Shown here piece by piece: positions 50,001-61,871 of a stretch of DNA of 64,000 bases. This DNA comes from Stichopus chloronotus (lineage: Eukaryota > Echinodermata > Holothuroidea > Aspidochirotida > Stichopodidae), in NCBI GenBank assembly GCA_021234535.1, contig CM037841.1, forward strand, positions 13,908,825-13,972,824. The letters run 5' to 3'. The notes beneath the pieces were generated by a model that had not been told where the DNA came from, did no database searches, and worked only from the letters and a program-made list of their open reading frames with translations. The position numbers were made by a program, and so were the translations under genes. Position 1 is the first letter of the stretch. Every line of letters begins with the position of its first letter.

Positions 50001-51628
50001 TTACCTCTGATTGCTAGGGATGAGCGGAACTACTAACAAAATCAATAAAGGTTCACGCAAGTCTGCATATCAAATTTCTCTGCCGTATTTCTGCTGTTAG
50101 TACTGTTACTTGTTGTCTCGTGCGTACTATACAAGGTAACCAACTTTTAGCTCTGTATGAAATTTAGGCAATTAGCGCAGGCCTACTAATTTCACTTTTT
50201 TTCAAAATCTGCATTATAGCCTGCTGTTAGCACACTATGCATGAAATAGCCATCACTTTGCTGTGTCTAGATAGTGATCATGCTTCACAATAACCCTTGA
50301 AGCTACATGACATAAACCGTAACATGTTATCATGTCATCATAAATGATTCACCCCTTCATAACAGAGTGCTAAATTTGATGCAATGAAATGGCACATTGA
50401 TGTTTTTGGATCAATTTTCAGTTATTTGTCAAAAGATTGTAAATGGCAGACAGGGAATTAGTGATGGAACAAGGTGTATTGTGAGGAAAGTAAATTTTAT
50501 AGCAACAAACTAATGATATGCTACTTGATAAAGTGATTGCTGATGTTGAACAAAAACAACTAGTAAATAATCCACAGTGGAAACTACATATCCCTCAGCC
50601 AAAACAGATGCAAGCAAAAACATGCAAAAGAGACATTTCATTAGCCCCATCATCGAGAAAGACAATTTCATGAGGCATGTGCAAAGTACTGCACTTATTG
50701 AGCCTGCATGATTCTACATCATGTTTTGTCCATACCAACTTTTTTGTCATATATTACAGCCTTCTCTCCACCCTCTACCCCCCCCCCCTCTCTCTCTCCC
50801 GACCCAAAAATGGGGAATTCAAGTGGTTTTGCGATAGGGGATGAAGACCATGCGTGAGATAAGTGGGATTCCTATCAAATGGTTACCATGCAGAACAATC
50901 CCGAAAGGAGAACAGGTACACATCTTTCTTTGTTGTCACTCTTCACTGATGATCACTGGGTACAAAATTTTGATGTTGAGCTTCTCACTTGCAAAAGAAA
51001 AATGTCTTATACAAAAAAAAACTAAACAAATTGAATGTAAAAATTTTTGAGGAAAAATTTATTTCCAAAAGAGTAGATTTCAAGAAGAGGCTTATTTGGC
51101 AAATGACACGCAATGACTTGCAGTTAATATTACCCCTCTTTAGCTTGTCTTGGAATCAAACAGTAATTTGCGCGTCAGTTCCGTCAAACCTGTAAACCTA
51201 TCGTACCTACAGTGGTTGAATCACTGTTTGCTCCTGAGTCAATCATGGTACTGTATTGATATGTCTGGTTAATTCTTGGGTGCTTGGTAGACACCAAGTG
51301 AAGCAACCATCATGTGCATCTTTGTTTACCGTCAGTTCCAGAGCAAAATGAAAGACATAAATGCCACTTCTAAGATTCAAAATGGCAAAATCTGAAAATT
51401 GTTACAAGTTTTGGTCCTGTGGAATACTGTCTGCATGCAGCCTGAAATGACCACAGAATTTGTTGCACAGGATATAGACCTACTTTGTCTGTGATCACAA
51501 TGATTTCTCTAAACCTTCTGTGACTGCCATAGAATCCTGTCAGAATGAAATTACGAGATCGGTTGCGTTTCTGCATTACAAACTTCTGAGTCAGGTTATT
51601 CGTTGGCTGTTCTGGAAGATGGTATCCA
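47050..51628. other. Intergenic, no gene recognised
   Basis: No supported exons on either strand. C runs and CT repeats lie at 50777-50798. TTTATT at 51058-51063 (AATAAA on the minus strand) could serve the zinc-finger gene but is 570 bases beyond its predicted stop. Confidence 0.45.
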
Positions 51629-51722
51629 TTATTTCGTAGTGTTCGAAGACTTTTTAGTGACGCTTAATGTACCCCGTTGGGACATGTTGATCCTTGCCGA
51701 AAGCCTCTTGTAGAAGACTGGT
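51629..51722 (-). CDS. Predicted last exon of the zinc-finger gene
   Basis: Acceptor TTTTCGTTTCAG on the minus strand leads into a frame that accepts the two bases left by the previous exon and forms a Glu codon. It then reads P-V-F-Y-K-R-L-S-A-R-I-N-M, a Ser/Thr/Lys-rich tail and stop TAA at 51631-51629. A phase-0 reading of the same exon is also open for 22 codons, so the frame rests on the donor phase. Confidence 0.5.
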
Positions 51723-54700
51723 CTGAAACGAAAATGAATAGTACAGGATTCATTTATTAAGAAAACAAAAATCACACAATGTCAAAAGCGTGTAAATCCG
51801 TTAGTGTTTACACCTCGTCCAAAAATTCGGACCCTGGTATCTGCAGTTGGTAACTGGTCTGGTATCTGGGTAAGAAAAAAGATGACTTCTGTTTGAGTCT
51901 TCCACTTGTTGAAGTCATAAAATGACTTGCTTTGCACAGTAACATAACACCATGTGTCTTATATGGGCACGATTACAAAGTAACAGCATGTGTACTGAAA
52001 TACCAGAAGGATTAGATTATGTTTGATCTTGACGCTGTCTTTACTTTTAATGCATATGTCAGGTTGTACACAGGATAGATTACATCTTTCAATGAACAAA
52101 AATGACAGTACCTACTTTGAAAAGCAATGGGATTGGTATAAAAACAGTGAAAAACAGAAATCGTATTTGAAAATTAACGGTTCCATTATGAGCACCTACA
52201 TAATAAATATATAACAGTACAGGTCTCATTGGTGTATCAAAAACACGCTACTCAAGTCTTCGCTCCTTGGTCGGTATCTGGAATTGTAGTATTTGGTGAA
52301 AGCACTGCATTTACAAATAACCTACAAACTGATCCCATCATTGTGGCATCAGTGATCCTGAGTTGTTCTGACGAACTGAATATTCAACACTAGTGTACTT
52401 CCGACAACCAATCCTCACATGATATCACACATGTTTATCCCTTCTAGAGAGGTAACTACCTTCACCATTCTGGCTATCAGTTCATGTTTGATCGTGTGGA
52501 AGAGGTCTTCTTGAGACAGGATTTTAGCAAATTATTGAAACTGTGAGGACTAGGTGCTTCCCACTGGCTTGTTCAAAGAAGCATATGATTGACTTTAATG
52601 AAAACTGTCAACCACTACATTATCGTATTTTACACTTTTTGTGAATGATAGAACTATATATCAAGACTATAAATTATATGGCAGAATTAACCACCTGAAA
52701 CCTATTTATTTTCCCAAATTGTCTGAATGGTCCAGTCAAAAGCCCTACCAAAGTTTTAGATATAAACTTTCAATGTTGCTACTTTTTGCCTCCGCACACA
52801 ATCACTTTAAGTTTTTGCTTACACATACAAAGTAAATTAGTGAAACTGTGGATCTGTCTAGCAATTTCAGAACTAGGTCCTGTCATTATCAGTCGGGTAC
52901 CTGGATAGTGGGTACACTCTGGCAACACTAGTATAGGCAAACAATTGGGTGCACTGAATACTCACTCTCCAGGGTGAAGCTTCTGCATGTGGGTTCTGTA
53001 GCAACTTCTGTCCATCCATGACTTGTCGCAAATAGTGCACTTGTGGGGTTTTACACCGGTATGTTTCACCTCGTGGCTTTGACGGGCCGCAAAGAGAGAA
53101 AACCTCTCATCACAATATCTGTAAGTTAAAATTGAGACTTCAATGCACATTGCTTTCAGTGCTTCTGCTTCACAAGGAGCTACAATTTGGTGATGTTCTG
53201 GAATCAACGACTTGACGATGGTCCCTAAAAGGGTAAATCGGTGGACTTTATAAGGGCCCTGCTGCATTAGGTACTGTGCAGGCCTCTACAACCAATTTCT
53301 TTAAGAACTGCATCAACTGCAATGGTTTCTTTTCACAATGAATGATTAGTGACAAATTTACGTGGATAAAAATGGCAACTCAAGTTTCACAGTTCTATTT
53401 CTATACAGATCTAAGAACATGACAATAATTTCCCCAGAAGTGAAGTAGAAATGCAGTAAACATAATCAGTTTTATGTTGTTTGATTGTTTGATTTAAATC
53501 AGCAGGATCAAAATCACGATTAAAATCAACAATGCTGCATAAAACACAAGGCTGAAAAGTATAGGCAATCTATGTCCATGTATGGGGTGCAAGATACTGT
53601 ACAGTATGCCAGAAACAAGCAGACAATAATCATTCAATGCTGTAGTTGTGATATACATTGTGAAACAAATTTTTGCACCTCCTCCATAATATAAATCCAC
53701 ATCTCTGTCGCACATTTGTTGCAACAAGAAAAAAAGAAAAATATCTGCAAATGCAAATTCAATCAGAAAGTGCCTCAGTAGGCTTAAAAAAAATGTAAAC
53801 TATTATGTGGCCTATGATGACGTTCCACAAGTAATATGCATGATGCCTTTTAACCAAGCAGTTTTCCATGCTCAAGCTAGAGAGAAGAATGACACACATA
53901 CTGTAGTGTGCTCATGACACATAAAAATTGATGTCCTTTGATAAAACAGCATTTGATCAAAGTGTAAAAAGTCAGGCAAGATGTGTGTTCACAACTACCT
54001 ATGATACCTGCAGCATTCCTCTTTTAAGTTACCTGCATTTAATTGGCTTTTCACCGGTGTGTCGTCTCATGTGTTTTTTGAGGTCCCAGACACTCAAGCC
54101 ACACACAGCGCAGTCCGCTCTCTCGGACGTGTGCAATTTTTGGTGGTAGTACTTGGTAGAGAGTGCCATGACTTTCCCACAGATATCACAGGTGTACATC
54201 TTACCCTCATGTTGAGCCATGTGATTTCTTATGTTGCCTTGCTTGATGAGTTTATGGCACAGTTGGCACGTTACGGAGTAACTTTGTCGGTTCTGATAGT
54301 ATTTACTCTTCTTAGCTTTTGCTCGCTTTACATCAACATCTACCTCCGCCTCTCCGATGCCATGCATGTTATAAGCATGCCTGTTGCAGCTCTTGGAGTC
54401 ATCAAACTTCAAGCCGCACACTTTGCATACTGCAGGAAAAACCTCAAAGTGACGTCGCTCATGTTTATTGCGACCAGATGTTGACAGGAAGCTCCGTGGA
54501 CAGTATCGACAAGTGAATTCTTCTCTTTTGTTACTGTGTAGTTCCATGTGGCGTTTCAGGGCCTCATTTTTCTTGTACATTTTGCCACATATTTGACAAA
54601 TATGATTCCCCCTTGAAGGGCCATCATGGATTTTCATGTGATCTTTCCTCGAGTTCATTCCCACAATTTTGCCACAAACATCACATAGGAACGCCTTTGC

Positions 54701-55924
54701 TTCTTTTAACTTTTTCCAATTTTCATTCGCTGTGTCCGAACGGAACTTGAACATCTTGCGCCGTTCCTCTTCTGTTAGATGTCTGATGAATGGAACCTTT
54801 CTGTGGCCTCTACCAACTGAGGTTTGGGGTCCTGCGCTAGCACTGACTCTATAAGAGCTACTACACTCTACAGGTTTAGCCTCTGGATACACTTCAAAAA
54901 TACTTGCAATAGCTTCCAGGAGTCCTCCACTATTGCCACCATCTTCTGGCGTAGAGGGAACAAAGGATGATGCCTCAGTTGAAATGACGCCGACGTCCTC
55001 CAGATCGACGATGTCCACTGACTTGCCGATGCTCTCAAAGTCTGCAGTTTGACCAGGAGAGGAGGTGTCAGGATTAATGTCACTTGTCAAAGTATCAGCT
55101 GGTGCATGTTTGCCACTGGTAACCAAATGATTTGTGACTTCTTGACATTCTACGTCAGGGAGTGTATCGGTGCTTTCTGGTTCTGGAGGTGATTCTGTAG
55201 GTGGTTCTGGTAATGATTCTGATGATGATTCTGGTGGTGGTTCCTCTACATGAGGACTCACTGGACCGTCCTCTCTTCTTTCATCAAGCAGTTGCACTGG
55301 TTCACTCTGCATCTCATCAGCCCCAGAGACACCGTTCTCTCCATCATCATTCACTTGTCCACTCTGCATCTCATCAGCCCCAGAGACACAGTTCTCTCCA
55401 TCATCATTCACTTGTCCACTCTGCATCTCATCAGCCCCTGAGACACGGTTCTCTTCATCCTCCTTCACTGGTCCTTTCTTCATCTCATTAGCCCCTGAGA
55501 CACAGTTCTCTCCATCATCCTTTGTTTTCTCTATTCCTGCTCGCAGCCTCTTTAATCTTTTCTGCTGTCTTCTTACCTTCATTACTGTCACTTTACTTGC
55601 CCTCCTTGGTCTTGATTTCCCTTGACTGGTCTCCTCGGTCACAGGCAGCTCTACATGGTTCATTAGGCTGTGCATGTGATCCAGTGCAGTGTGAGTAAAC
55701 AGATCAGCCTTCTCTATGGCAGCTGCTAGTTCTGAAACCATGCCTGCGTCAAGCATGACCATTCCGTCACCGTTGAGTGGGGCATCTCTGGTGTCTGGAA
55801 GGGAAAACTTTTGACATGGACAGGTTACAAGGACACACTGGACAACTTTCTTTTCTGGATTTTCCCAGGTGAAGACTAGAGGTCTTTTGTCTCTGAGGAT
55901 CTTTACTTCCACTTCAATAACACC
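51629..55924 (-). CDS. C2H2 zinc-finger protein gene, nine fingers
   Basis: Three phase-compatible exons read on the minus strand: 55924-54033, 53118-52966 and 51722-51629. The product is over 700 residues without its N-terminus. Order: a beta-rich start (V-I-E-V-E-V-K-I-L, F-T-W-E-N-P), a helical A-A-A-I-E-K-A-D-L-F segment, basic R-R-Q-Q-K-R-L-K-R, four acidic 18-residue repeats, a Pro/Glu/Ser-rich region and then C2H2 fingers. Seven fingers lie in the large exon (the seventh has a short C-to-H spacing), the eighth is split by an intron, and the ninth ends at H-P-G-E. Such proteins are usually sequence-specific nuclear DNA-binding regulators; the target is unknown. No KRAB, BTB or ZAD domain is visible. 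Upstream exons may lie at 57607-57723 and 59570-59615. Confidence 0.88.
52966..53118 (-). CDS. Zinc-finger gene exon, fingers 8 (part) and 9
   Basis: Acceptor TTTTAACTTACAG supplies the third base of an Arg codon started in the large exon, completing finger 8 (C-R-Y-C-D-E-R-F) and adding finger 9 (H-K-C-T-I-C-D-K-S-W). The exon ends GA|GTGAGTATT. If it is not spliced, TGA at 52964-52962 terminates the protein one residue after H-P-G-E. Both isoforms are possible. Confidence 0.85.
54033..55924 (-). CDS. Zinc-finger gene large exon, fingers 1-7 and acidic repeats
   Basis: Acceptor TCTCTCATTCCAG precedes G-V-I-E-V; the Met upstream at 55963 is intronic. The donor CAG|GTAACT splits finger 8 between its two Cys residues. 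Fingers 1-7 lie at about 54690-54040, including two with non-standard linkers and a basic K-R-A-K-A-K-K-S-K spacer between fingers 4 and 5. The plus-strand frames over 54059-54484 and 55201-55491 are antisense shadows. Confidence 0.93.
55290..55520 (-). repeat. Four 54-bp in-frame repeats in the zinc-finger gene
   Basis: Four 18-codon units share D-D/E-x-E-N-x-V-S-G-A-D/N-E-M. The middle units are nearly identical at DNA level, indicating recent unequal exchange. The repeats are acidic and could act as a disordered spacer or activation region. Confidence 0.9.
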
Positions 55925-56579
55925 CTGGAATGAGAGAGACAAAATGTTGCAAATAATCTTCATAGTCTATCCCATTTTACAATATCCTAAGTATGATCCA
56001 TAATTGACAAGGAAAAGCTACTCAGAACAACCCTAATGGTTTTTAGACATTTTAAACAGTACTCTTTCATTCAAGGCAATTCATGCATTACAATACAATT
56101 TTTGTAAGCAGCTGAGGTCCCCATCAAATCTGAAATCTTGGAATACTTTGCTTAATTTCAATTTGTGCAGTATTTAGCCATTTAAGTTTACAACAAGACA
56201 TCATGAACCATGTTCATCGACACTAGATGCTAACAATCTTACAGACCTGTAATACCCATACAGTAGGTGCACATCCTAGACAAAAAGAAGCACTTTCACA
56301 TTAAATGAACCAGAAAGCCAAAAAGCTTTGTGATTCCTTGCCACATGGTTATATTATAACAAAGTTGAATTATCCACATGACAAGTATAAGGTCAACTGC
56401 AGTTATTTTTCTTGATACACCACAAGCCTTTAACTCAAAATGATCTATATTTTGGGTAACCTGACATGACCGTGACATTTGACGTCCATCAAAAGCAATA
56501 GGGATCACCTACCCAGTATGGCCAACCCACACATCAAGTACAGTATGATATCAGTCAACATTACCCTTCTGGAAAGTCA

Positions 56580-57218
56580 CTACCACATTTCCAACACTGG
56601 GCTTTGTTTGCACCATTTCTTTTTGGCACTGTCCCAGTTTTTCGGTAGTTTACTTTGTACTGTTTCCACTTTTGGTCCTTCAATTTCTGTACCATTTTGA
56701 TCCGAGATAATAAGTGCTCTCCCTAAGTCAAGTATCTCAGTTAAGTTGCGGTTCGGTTCCTTCAACACTCTTCGCGGCAATCGTGATGAACTGCAACTTT
56801 GAATTATCTGTGATTTGATTTCTTTATCTATATCCATAAACTGACAATAATTTGCTAATTGCCTCAGCCTGGTGGTAAACACATCCAACGTTTCGCCTTC
56901 CCCTTGCTTTGCTTGACGAAACTTGAAAATCGCGTATTCAGTATTTTGTATAAGTTGAAAATACTCCGTCAGCTTGGTTTTTGCTGTGTCATAATCTGTA
57001 GAGTCTCCAGTTTCATTAAGTGTTTGAAATATTTCAGTAACGCTTTCCCCTCCAAAATGAAGTAACATTGCCCTTTTACGAGCTTCATCCTTGATATCAA
57101 ATGCAATGAAGAAGTTTTCCAATCGAAGTAGCCATTGCTCCCACCCGCACCGCATGCCAATACTTGCATGATCCGAATTATCTCTGAGACTGAACTCAGT
57201 AAAATGTGGATAGGCCAT
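56580..57218 (-). mobile_element. Ty3/gypsy-type gag ORF, solitary
   Basis: A 212-codon frame opens with M-A-Y-P-H-F. It has the gag capsid-like order W-E-Q-W-L-L-R-L-E-N-F-F, L-L-H-F-G-G, N-T-E-Y-A-I-F-K-F-R-Q-A-K-Q, E-T-L-D-V-F-T-T-R-L-R-Q-L-A and S-Q-I-I-Q-S-C. A zinc-knuckle start (Q-C-W-K-C-G) appears only after a one-base frame change near 56600 and is then cut by a stop. No protease, RT or LTR is seen nearby. The main frame is intact over its length, so it is either a young truncated insertion or a retained gag gene. It lies in the same orientation as, and just upstream of, the zinc-finger exon. Confidence 0.8.
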
Positions 57219-57606
57219 TTTAATTGTCAGAATTTAATCCATTTTCTTCTAGTATTAAGGTCTTCCTTGAAGGTTTTCAGAGTCAAGGATCCCATCTTCA
57301 TCCCCATTGTAAGATTTTGAGAAAACACACTGGAGACTCAGCAATGCATCTTGCTACTTGTATTTCTGATGGATATATAACTGCAGATTATTCTCATAAT
57401 AAAGGCCAATACATCAAATATTTATGGAATGCCTTAATATACACAGGAGACAGTCAGTGGTAAACTGGGCAGGAGTCTTTGTTCTATCAAAGAGATAAAT
57501 GAAGCGCAGGTGACAGCTTTCTGACCCCATGACCTCCCAGTTACTGAGACAACCTATGGCGGCCTCTGAGGGAGTGTTTGAAAAGTAAAAGTTATTCTCT
57601 ACTTAC

Positions 57607-57723
57607 AAATGCAGTACAGTATATGGAAAACGCTATTTCAAACATGACATGATCCTGATTGGCTTCCATAGGCTGGGAAAATGCTATTTCAAACATGACA
57701 TGGTCCTGATTGGCTTCCATAGG
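57607..57723 (-). CDS. Candidate upstream exon with a 51-bp internal duplication
   Basis: On the minus strand, acceptor TAGGCCTTTTCAG and donor GTAAGTAGAG bound 117 nt that are open only in phase 0. The exon contains two in-frame copies of P-M-E-A-N-Q-D-H-V-M-F-E-I-A-F-S-Q (51-bp period) and ends in A-F. Its phase fits the large zinc-finger exon (phase 0 at 55924). It does not fit the small exon at 59570, which ends in phase 1, so a further exon would be required. The second copy also carries an acceptor-like TTTTCCCAG. It may be non-coding. Confidence 0.35.
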
Positions 57724-58163
57724 CTGAAAAGGCCTAAATAAGTTTGCAATGACATTGAGTTAACTGTGTGGAAGAAACCAAACACTGCCAATAGTAATGT
57801 TGCACAATGAAGCCCCATATGCATTTGTACGGTAGTTTATAATAACCACAATAATGGTGTTTAGGTTATTATTATTGTTTTAAAGTGAAAAATTATCCCC
57901 CCCCTCTCTATTGATAAGCATTAAATTTCACAGGGTCGTGAACCTGTTAATAACAGACAACCTTATCAAGTTTAAAACAAATCTGACCCACAGATAAGGA
58001 ACTATGGCAGTTTTAACATTTTTTGTTTTATCCCATAACCTCATTAATATGCAAGATTTGGACACCAAAAACAATAGGGATCATCTACTCAATATGGGCA
58101 ACCTACATGCCAAAAATGAAATTACTCAGAGTAACCCTTTTTGAGATAGAGTGTTTACGAGCA

Positions 58164-58212
58164 ACCGTCACACACACACACATACATACACGCATACATA
58201 CACACACACGAC
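58164..58212. repeat. (CA)/(CATA) microsatellite
   Basis: CACACA and CATACATA simple repeat. Frames reading through it in H-T are artefacts. Confidence 0.95.
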
Positions 58213-59569
58213 ATCAGGACTGCATAGATTCCCCTGCCTACGGCAAGGAATCAAAAACAAAATTCAAATCTGTACTGTGGTACTGCAAGGGTCTAGTTTA
58301 CAAATACTACATCTAACGAATTCCAGACACAGTGAAATGTCGGATCTTGCTTAACATCAGCATTATTGCATGAAATGGTGTGTGCTCATTGCAAACAGCC
58401 ACTGACCACAAATAACTGCTGGACTATTGAAAACTTTCTAATGCATTGTATACTCAGCTTACGAACTGCAAAAATCTGATCAATTCCTCTAATATTGATA
58501 CAAAGTACCAGGTAAAAAATTTTGTCCGTAGTTGTCCAGTGAAATTTGACTTGCAATATATCAAAAATGAGTTTTAGCTCTTGTGGTAATTGGGCACTTC
58601 TGTACTCAGTGTTGTAAAGCATTCATTATTACAGTAAGTTATTCCTATAATCCTATTCTTACGTGCAATACTATACCAACTACTCTAGTATTGAACAAGT
58701 TTTCTTGATGCAAAGCTAGACACATAGCTAGACAAGACACACGTACTGTACAAGCATACCTGAATATCATTTACAGGAAAGATTAAATATGCAAACAAAT
58801 TCAACAATTTTCAATTGTTGGAACTGCCTGTAATCCGGATTTGGGCTGTACATTACAAATGAGGGTATAACATATTGACCTGCAACTGCAGTAAGGGGTT
58901 TGTGAGTCAACAGGCAACCAACTGTTTCTCTGAATAACTTCATCTTAAAATCTGCAGGTAGTTACAGTATATACAATACAAAATCACAGTGCTTTTTAGC
59001 TAGCTTTATGGACATGATGTACGGTATGAGTGTACATTTTTATTACAATAAGCACATCAATTTCAATATACTCTCAGTGACTTATTAAGAACAAATAGTA
59101 CTATACTTAGACATAAATTCCAGACAACTCACTGGTGTTGGTATCCACCAGTGATTACACTTACCCCTTGCTTCACTAATGCATTAGGTTTGACCTACTG
59201 TAGCTCAAAGTGCAATTGAAATCTATTCTGACACCACTGTAAACTTCTGAACACAAATGAGCATTTCAAAGCGAAAGCCTCCACATTTCTTAAGCTTGGT
59301 ATGCACAAAACAATATTCAGTGTCATGAGCATCCAGTCTTCTTGAACTTTGGGTAATATGTTTAGAAAATGCAAATTTGGACTCTGAAAAGCAGAGTATT
59401 AAGCAACAGTTACTATATCTAATCTGATGTTATGAGAATTTTTCATATCCACTTATTGTAACTCTGTTCTTTCTTGTCCTGCTTGAGTTTGCAGTGCAGG
59501 CAGAGCTCATGTACTGCGACACTAAATATTGCAACAATAAGCAGAAAAAAGTTTTGCAATGTAACTCAC

Positions 59570-59615
59570 CATACTTGAAGCATTGACCACTGTTTGTCAC
59601 AGGTTCAGTCTGTAG
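59570..59615 (-). CDS. Candidate 46-nt exon upstream of the zinc-finger gene
   Basis: Minus-strand acceptor TTTGTTTTCAG and donor G|GTGAGTTAC enclose 46 nt that are open in only one of three frames, reading L-Q-T-E-P-V-T-N-S-G-Q-C-F-K-Y. It would enter in phase 0 and leave in phase 1. Both splice sites are strong. Assignment to the zinc-finger gene rests only on position and orientation. Confidence 0.45.
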
Positions 59616-60469
59616 CTGAAAACAAACAAGACAGATTTTTTAACAAAATTATTTGAGAATTATGATTTTTAACCACTACTGAGCTGTACTATGCATGCCA
59701 GAGATACTGTGTACAACAACTACAGTACTGATTTCGCTTAGTTCCCGATAACGCTCGTTGACAAAAAATTCAACTAAATCAATGCATTTTCCCACGAAAG
59801 TTATCTAAATCTATCTATTTTTATCAAATCACCAATTAGTGACTATCGAACCGTATTTTGTCGAAGTTTCAACGAAGTTTGTCGAACAAATTCCAAACGA
59901 TGTTCATCGATGGAACAGGGTTCGATAACGAGCGATATTGGGCGTAGAAAACCTAAAAGATAGACGTGAAACGGCCGTTTGTTATTAATATTACCATAGT
60001 GAGACCCAATGAGGTGTTATCTTGTGGACATCGAAACAGATCAGACTTTTTTGCATGTAGTTAAACCATAATCGACCCGATATTTTTTTCGTTCTTCTGT
60101 AGCATTTTCTTGTTTGCACAGTAGCCTATTAGGAAAAGCTACTCACTGTGCTGCACGGTGTAGTATGCAGTGTACGTAATTGAACAGCATGTGTATAGGC
60201 TTGTGCAACACAGGTCAGGGTTTGTGATACGTTTGAACAATCACGGTTTGTGATACGTTTGAAATACCTCTCTTAGCGTGCAGATCTCTGCAGCGTACGG
60301 TAACCAGGCGGCCAGGGACTAAGTTGACCTAACAGGTGTAAAACCAAGAAGCCACACCAAACACGCTCAAATAAAAATTTTCAGTGCATGTCATTCAAGG
60401 TTTAAGTTATCACAGACAGACAGTTCCCAAATTTTTAATATAATGATCTTGGCGTCGTCTGATTTTTTT

Positions 60470-61110
60470 TTTTCAAATGTTCGAAACTTTTTCATAGTTT
60501 CACAAAGATAAGAGGGGATCAGTTGCGTGAACTTCAACCATTAAATGAGGCAGCTTGAAACATCGTAAGGCTTTCAAGAACAGGTGAAGAAAAGAGGCTG
60601 CAATTCAGTTTTGAGTATCTTTTCCTTATTAAGAAAACACTTTTTGAACGTGCAAAAACCATTGAAATTCATTTCGCACGTTCGGAAATCTTTAAGTGCG
60701 TTTGAATTTTTTTTTGTTTCAAATATTCGAAAGTTTATCACAACGCCCAAAAATGCTTTCGTAGCTTCAAAAATCTTTCCGCGGGTTCGGAAATGACTTT
60801 GCGAGTCTTTTCGTAACGTACGTTTTTTTTTCTTTTTCAAATGTTCAAAAAATGATCACACGTTCAAAACAAGAAACAACAAATGATTAATTGCGTGTCC
60901 TTTGAAAATTACAGTCATCAATGCACTTGAATCTCTTAATTATGAAAAAAATCTGACTTCATAAACATTCTGGCGCGTCGGGAATGCTTTGGTACCTTCG
61001 AAAATGTTTCACACGTTCGGAAATACTGTGTGTTTGAAAAGCTTCCCGTAGGTTAAATACAAGTCTTTGTACATATGTTCGTACACTTTTCGCACGTTCA
61101 AAACAAAAAC
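60470..61110. repeat. Diverged tandem repeat with TTCGAAA/CGTTCGGAAAT phrases
   Basis: The phrase TTTCAAAT-TTCGAAA and relatives recur at about 60473, 60716, 60834 and 61072. CACGTTCAAAAC recurs at 60859 and 61092, a 233-bp step. GGGTTCGGAAAT or ACGTTCGGAAAT recurs at 60672, 60783 and 61013. The spacings fit a unit near 118 bp with a dimer period near 235 bp. Units are poorly conserved. Confidence 0.5.
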
Positions 61111-61871
61111 CAAAAAATTACTTGATTAGCCTACTTGATAACGAGTTCCCCTAGTTGAAAGTTCAAAGTGCAACTGAATTTTCAAGGATCAACACTGGGA
61201 CTTGCCGAATTTATTTATTCATAAATGTAACGAAGACAAATGTGACAAATGTATCAAAAAGCCTTAGTTATAATTTCAGAATTTTCCTAACAGTATTGTG
61301 GAAAATAAATGTTTATTTCCATCAAATCCTGCGGTTACGAGATGACAACTATGTCGTTTTCCTCCCACAGAAATAAATAATGTTCATGATTCAGTAAAAA
61401 GAAAAAAAAAACACCGCACCTGTTGGCTCCATAAGATAAAAAAAGGTTTTAACTCACCTAATTATGCATTGTCCATAATTGAAAATGGAAATAAATCCAT
61501 GTTGATTTCCAACGTTTTTTTTAATTCCATTAAATCTCGAGATTGCAAGGCGTGCGCACTTCAGTACCGATCTGATAAAACATTGTAGCTACATTAATAA
61601 CAGTTTCTTGATAATCTCTAGTTTTTTATTCCTTTCACAGCTCATGAAGCTGTTTACTTCGATTTCATTGAAATTCATTTACGTACGTGTACTAACTGTT
61701 AATTGTTTTGTAACAATCTCATATACCGGTACCGAACAAATCAATCACACGGTTTCTTTTGTATAAAGAAGAAATTTGACATTTTAAAATTCGGACAGCT
61801 AAGCGGGCATTGCAAAATTATCAGGCGTTTACCGTGTTTTTCTTTTTACCGCATCGCAATTGAAAGCAAAG

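Larger units (their letters stand above)
57724..61870. other. Probable 5' region of the zinc-finger gene and flank
   Basis: Apart from the simple repeat at 58164, the mini-exon at 59570-59615 and the tandem repeat at 60470-61110, no structure was recognised. A donor-like GTGAGT on the minus strand at about 60138-60133 could end an untranslated first exon. A short direct duplication of GGTTTGTGATACGTTTGAA lies at 60219-60262. Confidence 0.4.

Noticed and set aside
55201..55491. Plus-strand His/Ser-rich repeat frame
   Set aside because: It is the antisense of the acidic 54-bp repeats in the zinc-finger exon.
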